This document shows positions 53,531 through 64,000 of a stretch of DNA of 64,000 nucleotides, piece after piece (the stretch's first letter is position 1; each line of letters opens with the position of its first letter). The notes under the pieces are model-generated. The model worked only from the letters and a program-made list of their open reading frames with translations. It ran no database searches and had not been told where the DNA came from. The stretch is from Excoecaria cochinchinensis (Eukaryota > Streptophyta > Magnoliopsida > Malpighiales > Euphorbiaceae). The DNA is taken from the NCBI GenBank assembly GCA_947683425.1, contig CANTUQ010000031.1, positions 6,397,001 through 6,461,000 of the forward strand, in the 5' to 3' direction. Both the position numbers and the translations under genes were made by a program.

Positions 53531-54492
53531 CCTCATTCCATAGTACAGGTTGGTCTTTTTCTGAGCAGCTTGAAGATTGGCTCACAAATTGAAGTAAGCT
53601 TGGCAATGAACCTGCTGACATACTGTAACTTACCCAAAAAACTTCTAACATCTTTTTCGTTCTGAGGCACTAGCATTTCTCTAATAGCCTTAACCTTGTC
53701 CGGGTCAATCTCAATCCCTCTCTGGTCGACTACATGTCCTAACAATTTCCTTGAAGTTGCACCGAAAATGCATTTCTTAGGGTTCAATCGCAGATTATAC
53801 TTGTTGATCCTCTGGAAGAACTTCTCTAAAGCCTCAAAGTGACCTTCTCTGGTGGCTGACTTGATCATCATGTCATTCACGTATACTTCCACTTCCTTAT
53901 GGATCAAGTCATCGAGGATCCTTGTTGCCATCGTCTGATAGGTAGCTCCTGTGTTTTTTAAAATGAATGGCATCACCTTATAAGCAAATGTCCCCCACTC
54001 AGTGATAAAGGTCGTCTTGATTCGATCGACTATTCTGTTAAGAATCTGACAGTAGCCCGAATAACCATCTATGAAGCTGTACATCATGCAAGCTGCTGCA
54101 CTATCTACTAATACGTTGATGTGAGGCAGTGGAAAGTCATCCTTCGGACAAGCTTTGTTCAAATCTCAATAATCTACACACACACATACTTTGCCATTCT
54201 TCTTGGCTACTAGGACGACATTGGCCAACCAGGTCGGATATTGCACTTCAATCAAGAACTTGGCCTCGAACTGTTTATGAATCTCTTCTTTCACTTTCTC
54301 TGCCCATTATGGCCCGAGCCTCTTAAACTTCTACTTGACTGGCTTATGGTCTGGATATGTTGGGATGGCGTGTTCTGCGATTTCGCGATCTATGGCATAT
54401 CTTCATAGGTCCAGCCAAAGACTATTTTCTTGTTTTCTTAAAATTCTTTCAAATTTTGACCTCTCATCAGTAGTTATATTAGATGCTATTAA
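53531..54492 (-). pseudogene. Tat-B reverse transcriptase, YVDD changed to YVND
   Basis: The longest piece, 53533-54162 (209 codons), runs from NKACPKDDFPLPHINVL to the connection domain. The catalytic box reads YVND, losing the first of the two Asp residues, so it is dead even apart from stops. The N-terminal RT part and linker (SNITTDERSKFERIL) continue to 54492 with stops. E8 interrupts there. Confidence 0.9.
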
Positions 54493-55081
54493 TGTAACCC
54501 ATACGTAGGAGAACTCATCCAGGGTATCACCAAACATGATAAATACAAAAATAAATACATAATATATAGATTACAGCAAAAATTAAAACTTTCAAAGCTC
54601 AAAGATCATTCATTGATAACAAAGGTTCATTACAAAAATATTATGTACATAACTGATATTACAAAAATTCCATCTTCGAAAATACATAGTGTAAGCATTA
54701 CAAAAGAATAAATACAATAAGAGAGCCCAAAACTATTACAAAAGAACTTAGAAACAAAACTAAGTTATAACACTTCAATTCTTCTGTGTTGGCGTGACCT
54801 GCGGAGACTCTCCCAAAAACTCGACTCCTTTCACACCTGCGCGGATGAAACACCCGTGCTAAGCGATAACACTTAGTGGGGAAAACACAATAATATGAAC
54901 GGCCATTCACAATGGTCGTTAAAGCATAACACATACAAATGGCACATGCTTATAATTACATATATTAAATCATAGCTTGACCATTATCAATTATATCCAA
55001 AAGCTCATAAACAAATTCATATATCATACTGATTTCACATGCTCATAATCACAACAAAATGCCTGCTGACTCACAATAGCG

Positions 55082-55290
55082 AATAACGAGTGAACACATT
55101 GGGATACCCGAGGGTACAATCGAAAAGCAACATCTTAAATTTTCTCATTCAAAACATTTTCACAGTGGAGTATCTTAAACAAGATGCAAACACATTGAGG
55201 ATCATGAGGATCCAAATGGGGACCTGATTAGGGTTCGAAACACATTGGGGCTGCAGCTACTAAACTCTTTTAGGCATGCCTAACTATCTC
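55082..55290 (-). promoter_or_regulatory. Hairpin chain in E8 LTR
   Basis: GATAACGAG, GATACC/GGTA, GTATCTT/AAGATGC, GGATC/GATCC, GGACC-TGATTAG-GGTTC, then TAGGCATGCCTA. The order matches E1 on the opposite strand. Confidence 0.65.
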
Positions 55291-55436
55291 CTGACTTGAC
55301 TCTTGCAGGCCATGCATAAATCACCCAATCATATTCATATTGTTCATAAAATCATCCATGCATAACTCTAATAACATCACAAGTTCGAAAATTAAATATC
55401 GAAAGCACAAAAGATATCCGATTTTTAAAAGCAGGA

Positions 55437-55775
55437 GGTATCGCGCTCGCGACAGGGGAAAAGCTCCCTGAGCGCCGCGCTCGTGATAGGCCTCACGCTC
55501 ATGCACAAATGAATAGATCAACTTCTATTGTGCTCGCGACATGCGTCGCACTCGTGACAGAATGCTCCCAAAATCACTACCGCGATCGCGCACGATTATG
55601 ACAATGCTGCCTAGCTTCAACTCGGCATGACGCGCTTTGTCACGCTCGCCACAGGACATGTGATGCTGTAGCTCAACAGAATAGAGCTCGGCCTAACATG
55701 AGAACTGGAATTACCCATGTCTGTCGTGCTCGTGAATGACGTCACGCTCACGATAGAGTCGCGTTTTCCAGTTCT
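55437..55775 (-). repeat. TCGCGCTCGCGA-type dyads in E8 LTR
   Basis: Dispersed, decayed palindromes (TCGCGCTCGCGA, CGCGATCGCG, and TGTCGTGCTCGTGA with C-to-T type changes). Many CpG sites look converted to TpG or CpA, as expected after long methylation. Confidence 0.75.
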
Positions 55776-56176
55776 CCAGCAATTCTGCAGAATCACATCT
55801 CCTCCAAAATTTTACCCAAATGTCCAATCAACCCAAAACTTCAACCCGACTCAAATCAAACATTCCAATCATCTTAAACAACCCAAAACCCAACTTTTAT
55901 ATCAAAAATCATAAATAAATCATACAATTAACACAATCAAAATCTTTAATTGCACAAACCAGAAATCTTACTTCAAAATTCAATCAAAATCATATATTGG
56001 TTCAATACTCCACATCCAATGCATTTCAACTCAAATTATTCAAAACCCATAGCATTTAGACCAACATAAACATTATTAATAACATGATTTTCCAAAAAAT
56101 CAAAGCAAATGTAAATACTCAAATTATGCACCCAAAATCATAATTTTTCCCAAACCTTGATCTCCTTTACTCCAAA

Positions 56177-56235
56177 TCAATGGGCTCCACTTCCACTAGC
56201 CTTCTCTTTACTTTTAGGATCTCTAGGAGGAATTT
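56177..56235 (-). other. Conserved peptide-coding exon-like block in E8 LTR
   Basis: On the minus strand after GCTCAG it reads EIPPRDPKSKEKASGSGAH then TGA (first base G assumed from the previous exon). Confidence 0.45.
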
Positions 56236-56523
56236 CTGAGCAATCAAAATCCAAAACACACAAAACTCAAAACCCTAACCCAAGAACACACACTAACAAA
56301 AATTAAAGGAAAAGAGGAAGAAGAAGAAGAAGAAAGAAAGAAACTAACTAAAACTTACCAATAAATCCAAGAATTGCTAAATCCCACCAATAATATCAGC
56401 CAAAGGAAGGTGGATCAAGATGAAATAAGAAGAAAAAGAAGAAGAAAAGTAGAAGAAATGGCATGAGGAGGAAGAGAACGGGAGAGGGGCAAGGGACAGG
56501 TGCCTCTCTTTCTCTCTCCTTGG

Positions 56524-56531
56524 CTTTTATA
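56524..56531 (-). promoter_or_regulatory. TATA box of the E8 LTR
   Basis: Sense GCTATAAAAGCC about 240 bp inside the LTR, followed by a pyrimidine-rich tract. A start site about 30 bp downstream would put some 2 kb of LTR (exon-like block, dyads, hairpins) in the transcript. Confidence 0.65.
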
Positions 56532-56769
56532 GCAACCTTCACAAGCCACATGGCATCAAATCATTGGTGGAACCTAACAACTCACACCCTACAACCATCC
56601 TTTACACTATGCCCAAGTTTAACCACACTAACTCCATACCTACACTCACACTCTAACAAACCCAATAAACATGCATAAAACTCAAATTAAATAACACTTG
56701 CTAAAAATACACATACACACTTGCATACAACATGGCTCAAACTACTAGGGTGGGAAACGGGGTGTCACA

Positions 56770-58024
56770 ACTCTCCCCTACTAATAAGAAATTCATCCTC
56801 GAAATTCTTACTTGAACTGAACAACTGAGGGTACTGAGATCTCATCACTATCTTTGGTTTCCAAGTCGCCTCTTCAATTCCATGATGCTGCCATAACACC
56901 TTAACTAGAGAAACTTGCTTACTTCTCAACTGTCGCACTTTCTGAGCTAGAATGGCTTTTGGCTCCTCATCAAAAGAATAGTTAGGTAGAATCCTTATAT
57001 CCTGAACTGATAACACATGCGATGGATCTAATCTATAATGGTGGAGCATAGACACATGAAAAACATCGTGCATCTCAACCAATTCCATTGGTAGAGCCAA
57101 CTTATAGGCAACAGGACCAATCTTTGCTAACACTTAATAGGGACCGAAAAATCTGGGACTAAGCTTACCCTTCTTGCTGAAATGCAACACTTTCCTCCAA
57201 GGTCATACCTTAAGGAACACCTTGTCTCCAACCTCAAACTGAATGTCCTTTATCTTCAAATTAGCATAAGACCTCTGTCTATCCTTGGCTATCTTCAATT
57301 TCTGCTGAACCACTCGAATCTTCTCTTCTGTATCTCTTACCATCTCTAGCCCAACAAAATCACGCTCAGTCAATTATGTCCAACAAACTGGAGTCCTACA
57401 CTGTCATCCATAAAAAGCATCAAATGGTGACATTCCAAAACTTGACTGATAACTATTATTGTAAGCAAATTCCATGAGCGATACATACTTATCCCAACTA
57501 CCTAAAAATTCCAAAGCATAACCCCGAAGCATATCCTCCAGAATCTGTATAACCCTTTCTGACTGCCCATCTGACTGAGGATGAAAAGCCGTACTAAAAT
57601 TCAACCGAGTACCCAAAGCTGCTTGCACCTCTTTCCAAAACTTCGATGTGAACCTTGGATCCCGATCTGACACTATCGACAACGGAATACCATGTAATCT
57701 GACCACTTCATCCACATAGATATAGCAAACTTATCCATCGAATAGTCAACTCTAACCGGCAGAAAGTGCGCTGACCTGGTGAGTCGATCCACAATAACCC
57801 AAACTGAATCATGCTTCCTCTGAGTCATAGGCAAGCCTGACACAAAATCCATCGTGATGTCATCCCATTTCTACTGAGGGATGGTTAAAGGGTTGAGCAG
57901 TCTTGAAGGAACTTGATGCTCGGCCTTTACCTGTTGACAAGTCAAACACTTAGCCACAAACTCTACAATATCTCTCTTCATCCCAAGCAACCAATAAAAT
58001 AGCTTTAAATCCCGATACATCTTG
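56770..58024 (-). pseudogene. E8 integrase and chromodomain, broken
   Basis: Sense from 58024: zinc-region end (KMYRDLKLFYW, KCLTCQQVKAEH), then the core with SDRDPRFTSKFW and HPQSDGQSERVIQ in 57404-57715, then the C-terminal domain and chromodomain in 56765-57133 (KVRQLRSKQVSLVKVLW..HGIEEATWKP). Stops and shifts separate the pieces (for example before 57133 and at 57715). The purine tract AGTAGGGGAGAGT precedes the LTR. Confidence 0.9.
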
Positions 58025-58735
58025 TGTAACACCCCTTTCCCATACGTAGGCAATCCCATCCGATAAGGAGTGAGATGTCGTAGGAGTCATGGTGCCACCA
58101 CGCAGAAACACACAGATACAAAACAAATCATACATTCATTCATAACATACATACGGAAATATGGGATAGTTAAAAACTTTGCGAAGCAATAAAGAAAATG
58201 GCTGATCATGCATTAATATAACAATATCCGTTATATTACTGATCTGATCAACAGGCTGATACCAAAGATGATTACATAACAAAAATATACAAATGCGGAA
58301 GCTATACAAAATTACCGATACAGAGAGTTCTATTACAAAAGAATCATCAAAGACTACAAAAGCTAAGCCCTACACTAGTCTCTTCTGTGTTGGCTTGACT
58401 GGCGGCGACACTCCCAAAGCAAAACACCTTCCGCACCTGCACGGGTAAAAACACCATGTTAAGCGATAAATGCTTAGTGGGGAAACAAACAACAATTATG
58501 GACGGCCATTCACAATGGTCGTCAAGGCATAACACATTCGATACGACAAATGCGGATAACCATGACAGATTTAATCATGCTTATATAATAAAGACATACA
58601 TTCAGAAGCTCATATACCCGTTCATATACTTGTTAACTGATAGCCCATAAGAATCATCAAACTCATTTGAATATCAATCTCGTAACCATTTCAAAGCAGA
58701 ACAAAACAAATAAGGCACCTGCTGACTCACAATAG

Positions 58736-58965
58736 TGGATAACGAGTATACGGACAGTACCTTATGGGTACGAATCGAATACAGACAGTTCCTTACGGGT
58801 ACGAATCGTGAAACCATTTATCTTATCACATTCAAACAATTTTCGGAGGGGACCTTAAACAAGATCCAAATACTGAGGGTTCGTGAGGAACCAAACAGGG
58901 ACCGGATTGGGGTTCAACGAAACTGAGGCTGCAACTAAAAGACTCTATTAGGCACGCCTAACTAT
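58736..58965 (-). promoter_or_regulatory. Hairpin chain in E7 LTR
   Basis: GGATAACGAG, GTACC/GGTAC, a GTTCC/GGTAC variant, GGACCTT/AAGATCC (G-U in RNA), GGTTC/GAACC, GGACC-GGATTGG-GGTTC and TTAGGC/GCCTAA, in the E1 order on the opposite strand. Confidence 0.68.
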
Positions 58966-59167
58966 CCACTTACTTGACTCTAGCAGGACATACATAAACC
59001 AATTCATGTTTCTGAGCACAACATATAATTCATCGAGTATATTCGCAATATAATAGACATATAAGCACATTCATAGAACATACGGTAAGGATGAATCATG
59101 GACAAAACATTTGAAATTCACTATTGCAGAAAAGGAAAAATCAGAAGGCCAGGCAGGAAAAAGGCAA

Positions 59168-59445
59168 TGTCCCGATCGTGACATCATTGCACTCGGGACA
59201 GAGACAGTCTTGCCTAGGTCGCGACCTCGACATTCGTTGTGATCTCGCGAGGCAACAAGGGCATCTCGATGTCGCGCTCGCGATAGTGAGCTACCAGCCC
59301 AGAACAGATCGGTAGCCGAGCTCTCTATCGAGCTCGCGACAGAGGCTCTGCTGCACGGCTCGGTGGAGAGCTCGGATGCATGCGAGGGCTGCTTTCACCG
59401 GGCTCTGTCGTGACCTCGCGACGATGTCGCGCTCGCAACAGAGTC
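59168..59445 (-). repeat. TCGCGCTCGCGA-type dyads in E7 LTR
   Basis: Palindromes such as TCGCGCTCGCGA, TCGAGCTCGCGA and TCGTGACCTCGCGA, partly decayed, in the usual place between the exon-like block and the hairpin chain. Confidence 0.78.
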
Positions 59446-59860
59446 GTGAATTTCAGCCCTTGCCCAGAAAATCTACAGAAAATTCCCTCTTCACAACACT
59501 CAAACACACACATTCAACTCAAACCTCTTCTTACCTCAATTCCAGCAACCCAAATACAATTAGTAACATAAAATACAACATCTATATCAAGAATTCCAAT
59601 TAAATCATGCCAATAACCACATCAATTTACACAAATTGGAATATCAGCACTATTCATCATCATCTCACTCAAGAACACAATTAAGTTCATTAACCCATAA
59701 TTAAACATTTTTAACACATCTCAATCATAACCCATAACATTTAAACCCACAATGAACATCAAGAACCCACAAATTTCCAGAAATTCATGCATATCCAAAA
59801 ACCCATATATGAACATCACTTAAAAGAAAATTCCCAAACCTTACCTCCTTAGCTCCAAAT

Positions 59861-59919
59861 CTAATGAGCTCTACTTGAACCAGCCTTTTCCTTGCCTTTC
59901 GAGTCATAGGGAGGCTCAA
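59861..59919 (-). other. Conserved peptide-coding exon-like block in E7 LTR
   Basis: On the minus strand after GCTTAG it reads VEPPYDSKGKEKAGSSRAH then TAG. In this copy the upstream intron-like stretch is also open, back to 60046, but without an ATG start. Confidence 0.45.
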
Positions 59920-60198
59920 CTAAGCACAACACATCAAAGAACACCCAAAATACAAACCCTATATTAAAAACCCAGACCTTGAAGAAGAAGAAGATGATGG
60001 TGAACAAAGAAGAACTAGATGAAGAAATGCAAGGAAACTTACCCAATTAGAGTGCAAGAAATGATCAATTCCCACTAATAATGTCTGAAATCCAAACTAG
60101 GGTTCTTAGGGAAAGAGAAGGAAGAAGAAGAGTAAGGGAAAGAGGGGCAACGGGATTTGGAGAACAAAATCTGCCCTCTCCCTTTTCTCTTTCTTTTT

Positions 60199-60206
60199 CT
60201 TTATAT
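60199..60206 (-). promoter_or_regulatory. Possible TATA box of the E7 LTR
   Basis: Sense AATATAAAG about 350 bp inside the LTR, in an A-rich stretch upstream of a pyrimidine-rich tract. It is weaker than the E8 box. Confidence 0.45.
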
Positions 60207-60557
60207 TTTTCTAACCCTAGACAAGTGTCACTACCGTATTAGTGGGATTTGGTCACTCACACCCTAAACTCATGCTTCACACACACACAATGCATTCCCA
60301 ACTTATAATACCCTACAAGTGTGTGAGCACACCCACACAAACACAACTTCTCAAACACACCCTATTATGATATGTTCAAGCACACCCAAACATAACCCAA
60401 CTAATTCACACCCAAAACACCATACATGCACTCTCATACTAACAAAACCCTCAAACATGCATTTTTACCCAAAATGCCCTTATCAAAAGCCAAAACACAC
60501 ACAAATACATGCACACACAGATGGCTCATTCTACTAGGGGGCAAACGGGGTGTGACA

Positions 60558-61309
60558 ACTCTCCCCTACTAATAATAATTTCGTCCTCGAAATTCTCACC
60601 TGAACTGAACAAATGCGGATACTGAGCTCTCATCGAATCCTCTGGTTCCCAAGTCAATTATTCGACTCCATAGTGATTCCATAACACTTTTACCAAAGGA
60701 ATATGCTTGCTTCTTAACTGCCTAACTTCTCGAGCTAGGATAGCTCTCGGTTCTTCATTATACGAAAAATCTGGCTGCACTTGCACATCTTGGACTGACA
60801 GAATATGAGAAGGATCTGATCTATACCAACGAAGCATCGAAACATGGAACACATCGTGCAACTTTGCTAACTCCATCGGTAAAGCCAATCTATAGGCTAC
60901 CGGACCAACCTTAGCCAGAATCTCATACGGACCAATAAAGCGAGGACTAAGTTTACCTTTCTTTCCAGACCAAAGCACTTTCCTCCAAGGCGAAACTTTA
61001 AGGAAAACCTTGTCCCCAACCTCCAATTGAACATCTTTCCTCTTCAGATTGGCATAAGACTTATGTCGATCCTTAGCCGCTTTCAAATTTCGCTGCACAA
61101 CTCTGATCTTTTCCTAAGTATCCCTAACCAACTCTGGCCCAATCACTGATCACTCGGATAGCTCGGTCCAACATATAGGAGTCCTACACTGCCGACATAT
61201 AAAGCCTCGTAGGGTGCCATATCGATGCTCGACTGATAACTGTTGTTGTAGGCAAACTCCATAAGCGACACATATCTGTCCCAGCTACCCAAAAAATCCA
61301 AAACACAAG
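60558..61309 (-). pseudogene. E7 integrase end and chromodomain, broken
   Basis: Sense pieces: the core end (SLMEFAYNNSYQSSID near 61230), RTPICWTELS, then an open piece 60658-61098 from RNLKAAKDRHKSYANLKRKDV to the chromodomain (REVRQLRSKHIPLVKVLW). A stop replaces the residue after HYGVE, cutting the chromodomain before TWEPE. The purine tract lies at 60558-60570. The frame is interrupted at 61310 by E6. It is very similar to E1 in sequence. Confidence 0.9.
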
Positions 61310-61334
61310 TGTAGACACCACCGATCCTGAGCAG
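61310..61334 (+). repeat. E6 LTR stub
   Basis: TGTAGACACC and a following TCCTGAG match the start of the E5 LTR. It abuts the broken E7 integrase exactly where an LTR end should, and after about 25 bp passes into coding sequence. A deletion from the LTR into the gag/protease region is the simplest reading. Confidence 0.55.
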
Positions 61335-61589
61335 AGGGAAAGCAAGAAGAAGTCCAGTTATAATGCAGTGCCACCTCCAGTCTTTATGATTGGATCAAGC
61401 CTATCAGAATGGTATGTGATGCAAGACCTATATGGAAATGAGTATGTCGCTATTACTCGCCCTGCAGTGGATGGAGAAGGGGTTTCCGTGGCAGCAATAG
61501 ACTGTTGGTCCACTAGTGAGAGTGGAGATGATGAAGATGAGAAAAATGGAGAGTTTACGGATCCGTGGGATTCAGAGGAAGAAGAATGA
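61335..61589 (+). pseudogene. E6 gag/protease junction region, up to an in-frame stop
   Basis: Open in the same phase as the downstream protease (PPPVFMIGSSLSEWYV, then an acidic stretch DDEDEKNGEFTDPWDSEEEE) and ends at TGA 61587-61589. Downstream VEAVTRSGRVIPE continues at once in the same phase. This may be a point mutation, a gag/pol boundary stop or a readthrough site. Confidence 0.65.
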
Positions 61590-64000
61590 GTAGAAGCAGT
61601 AACAAGAAGTGGGAGGGTCATTCCAGAAGCCGAGAAGCAGCAGGACCCAGCACAAGCAATCGCAGAGAAGGAGCCGGAAGAAAATTCAATATTGAAGCAA
61701 CTAAAAAAGACCACGGCTCAGATATCTATTTGGGACCTCTTGAGACAGTCCCCCTCTCACCGACAGAAGTTAGTTGAAGCATTGAGTGTATCCACCGTAG
61801 CAACTACAATCTCTCCATCCGAGCTTTTAGACCTTGTAAAGGGGGGATCCGGTGAGAAGTTGGTTTTTTCCGATGCAGACCTACCAACAGAGGGTCGCAG
61901 CCACAACCGACCTTTGTACATCAAGGCACAGATCAATGGTAAACACACCGCTTGTGTCATGGTTGATGACGGGTCGTCAATAAATGTTTGCCCTTTGGTA
62001 GCGCTTCAGGCTTTCGGGATGGATGAGAGTATGTTAAGCAAATCTGACCTGACCATCACTGCCTACGACAATTCTAGGAGGCAAGCATTGGGAACTTTCA
62101 AAGCTTTGGTAAAGACGGGGCCTATTGAGACAGAATCGGATTTTGTGGTTCTACCGATCCCAGCAAACTTCTCAGCTCTGCTTGGAAGACCGTGGTTCCA
62201 TAAGCTAGGAGGAGTGCCATCTACCTTACACCAGATAATTAAGATACCTCATGAAGGAGAGGTAGTGACCATTAAAGCAGCAAGAGAGAACCAAGTGTCT
62301 GCTTTGGAGATCTCTAATCAGCCATTCAGTGGCTTTCATGTATCAGTGATCGGAGAAGAGCAAAGCTTAGAAGGTAGCCCTCAAGTGGTGAATATGCTAA
62401 AAAAGATGCACTTCCTCCCAGGGGCTGGTTTGGGAAAAGAGTCACAAGGACTGCAGGATGCTATCACTACGCGTGGTCAGAAAGATCGAAAGGGATTGGG
62501 CTACCAAGGAAAGTATGGTAAGAAGAAAGTGTCAGGGAAGATTCCCCATATTTCAGAGAGCTTTGTGCCATTATCATCGGTTTGTGCTTACACCGGAGAA
62601 GAAGAGCCGCAGTGGGTAGATGGGAAGATTACCCCGGGTTTTGAAATTTTCAATGATGTCTTTGATTGGGAAATCGGAGTTGTTAAAGCTGTAGAGAACT
62701 TTTGGGACGAGGAGATTATGACCCAATGCAGCATCTGGGACAGGGATGAGCCCGAAGAAATTGTCACTGATAGGATGTTAGCCACTAAGCTCAAAGGGAA
62801 GGAGAAGATAGTGGAACCAGAGCCGAAGATTGAAGATCTCAAGATTTCACCAAATCAAGAAGCCAAAGCACAGTCAGCTGCAGCATCGGCGTCGACTGAA
62901 GTTGATAGTCATTTAGATTCTCTTTTTATACCAGAACTCTTTGAGGACAATGTTAATGTTTCTGATTATGTTAATGAGATGAACAACTTTGCTTACTTGT
63001 GTGATGTGTCTGATGATTTCATTTCGCATGATCATAAGCATGATGCATTCATTTTTGATATTAATTCAACTGGCACAACTGCATTTAATCTTGGAACTTT
63101 GGAAAATCCAAAGGAAATTTTGCTAGCATCAGACATAACTCCTGAAGAGAGAATAAAATTTGAGAGAATATTAAAAAAATATGAAAAAGTCTTCGCCTGG
63201 ACCTATGAGGATATGCCGGGAATAGATCGAGATGTTGCCGAACATGCCATCCCAACTTACCCAGAGTTTAAACCAGTCAAGCAAAAGCTTCGGAGGCTTA
63301 GGCCAGAGTGGGCACAGAAAGTGAAAGAGGAGATCCACAAGCAGATTGACGCTAAGTTCCTGATAGAGGTTCAATACCCAACATGGTTAGCTAATGTGGT
63401 TCCTGTAGCTAAGAAGGACGGTAAGGTTCGAGTATGCGTTGACTATCGAGACCTGAACAAGGCCTGTCCGAAAGATGATTTCCCTCTTCCTCATATTGAT
63501 GTGCTAGTAGATAGTGCTGCTGCTTGCATGATGTATAGCTTTGTGGATGGATACGCAGGGTACAATCAAATTCTTAACAAGATAGTGGACCGGATCAAGA
63601 CAGCCTTTATCACCGAGTGGGGGACATATGCCTACCGGGTTATGCCTTTTGGGTTGAAGAATGCAGGAGCAACCTATCAGAGGATGGCGGCCAAGGTTCT
63701 CAATGACTTAATCCACAAAGAAGTGGAGGTGTATGTTGATGACATGATGATTAAGTCGGCTACCAGGGAAGGTCACTTTGAGGCTTTAGAAAAATTCTTT
63801 CAAAGAATTAGCAAGTACGATTTGCGCCTCAATCCCAAGAAGTGCCTTTTTGGAGTTACATCAGGAAAGTTGTTAGGCCATGTAGTAAGCCAGAGGGGAA
63901 TCGAGGTAGATCCCGATAAAGTCAAAGCCATAAGAGAGATGCCAGTGCCCCAGAAGGAGAAGGACGTCAGAAGTTTCTTAGGAAAACTTCAGTACATCAG
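61590..64000 (+). CDS. pol: E6 protease, G-patch-like motif and reverse transcriptase, open to window end
   Basis: I translated this phase by eye and found no stop from 61590 to 64000 (about 803 codons, 3' end outside). Order: TRSGR and an IWDLLRQSPSHRQKLVEAL helix typical of Tat Pol N-termini; aspartic protease with VMVDDGSS (Asp in the catalytic place; second position Asp, not Thr) near 61960 and LLGRPW near 62180; a G-patch-like segment 62391-62529; an acidic linker; RT from about 63370 (VCVDYRDLNKACPKDDFPLPH, MPFGLKNAGATYQRM) with YVDD at 63732-63743, then the connection domain. There is no ATG at the start, so translation would need Gag readthrough or processing. It is the best-preserved Tat pol in the window. 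Confidence 0.9.
62391..62529 (+). other. G-patch-like motif in E6 Pol
   Basis: NMLKKMHFLPGAGLGKESQG then a second Gly-rich part (KGLGYQGKYGKKK). The aromatic/Gly spacing GAGLGK and downstream LGY resemble the G-patch RNA-binding motif, known between protease and RT in some retroviruses and reported in plant elements of this lineage. Binding is inferred. Confidence 0.65.

Larger units (their letters stand above)
54493..56769 (-). repeat. E8 3' LTR
   Basis: 2277 bp. Sense start TGTGACACCCCG at 56769, sense end ACGTATGGGTTACA at 54493. It holds a TATA box, GTAAGT donor-like site near 56355, exon-like block 56177-56235, dyads 55437-55775, hairpin chain 55082-55290 and end hairpins near 54840-54920. 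No genes. Confidence 0.9.
54493..58024 (-). mobile_element. E8: minus-strand chromovirus, 3' portion
   Basis: 3' LTR 54493-56769 and the end of pol 56770-58024, inserted in Tat-B (left flank ATTAA) and itself interrupted by E7 at 58025 inside the integrase zinc region. Upstream pol and the 5' LTR would lie beyond the window. Confidence 0.88.
58025..60557 (-). repeat. E7 3' LTR
   Basis: 2533 bp. Sense start TGTCACACCCCGTTTGCCCC at 60557, sense end GGGGTGTTACA at 58025. It is close to E1 and E2 LTRs in layout: TATA box, GTAAGT near 60040, exon-like block, dyads, hairpin chain, end hairpins near 58435-58530. It is inserted in E8. Confidence 0.92.

Overview
This 64 kb window is gene-poor plant DNA made almost entirely of nested LTR retrotransposons, and I see no host gene, tRNA or rRNA. 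Evidence for a flowering plant (probably a eudicot; species not determinable by eye): Ty3/Gypsy elements of the Tekay/Del chromovirus type (tRNA-iMet-like primer site, chromodomain after integrase), Ty3/Gypsy elements of the Tat/Ogre type (second RNase H, G-patch-like motif, tandem repeats before the 3' LTR), and a CACTA DNA transposon with GCGACGG/CCGTCGC subterminal repeats. Element names here (Tat-A, Tat-B, E1 to E9) are local labels.

Layout. 1-16785: Tat-A, an old plus-strand Tat element with stops and frameshifts. It is split by E1 (2210-11767), a complete Tekay-type chromovirus with one 1543-residue Gag-Pol frame, 2418-bp LTRs differing at only two positions and a perfect 5-bp target duplication, and by a 3.2-kb non-autonomous CACTA element (12271-15515). 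16786-51892: E3, a minus-strand element with LTRs of about 3.8 kb and a 1.1-kb non-coding interior. Its 5' LTR hosts two later insertions. The first is E2 (21270-33115), a decayed chromovirus carrying a minus-strand solo LTR (28911-31265) in its own 3' LTR. The second is E4 (35901-51841), reduced to an LTR start plus one about 4-kb LTR, which hosts E5 (39381-50782), a Tat-type deletion derivative with a perfect target duplication and a 13-copy tandem repeat. 51893-64000: LTR fragment E9, minus-strand Tat-B (52585-54492), minus-strand chromoviruses E8 and E7 (54493-61309), and plus-strand E6 (61310 to window end), whose protease-RT frame is open from 61590.

The chromovirus-type LTRs share an unusual leader architecture. 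In order they have: a candidate TATA box (seen in E7 and E8), a GTAAGT donor-like site, a short exon-like block encoding a conserved peptide tail, a family-specific array of dyad-symmetric CG-rich repeats, a chain of short hairpins whose stems change in compensatory fashion between families, two or three more hairpins near the LTR end, the primer site, and in E1 and E2 a splice-acceptor-like tract directly before the gag ATG. I read this as a long, structured and possibly spliced RNA leader. That reading is inference from the sequence. It is the part of the window most likely to be undescribed.
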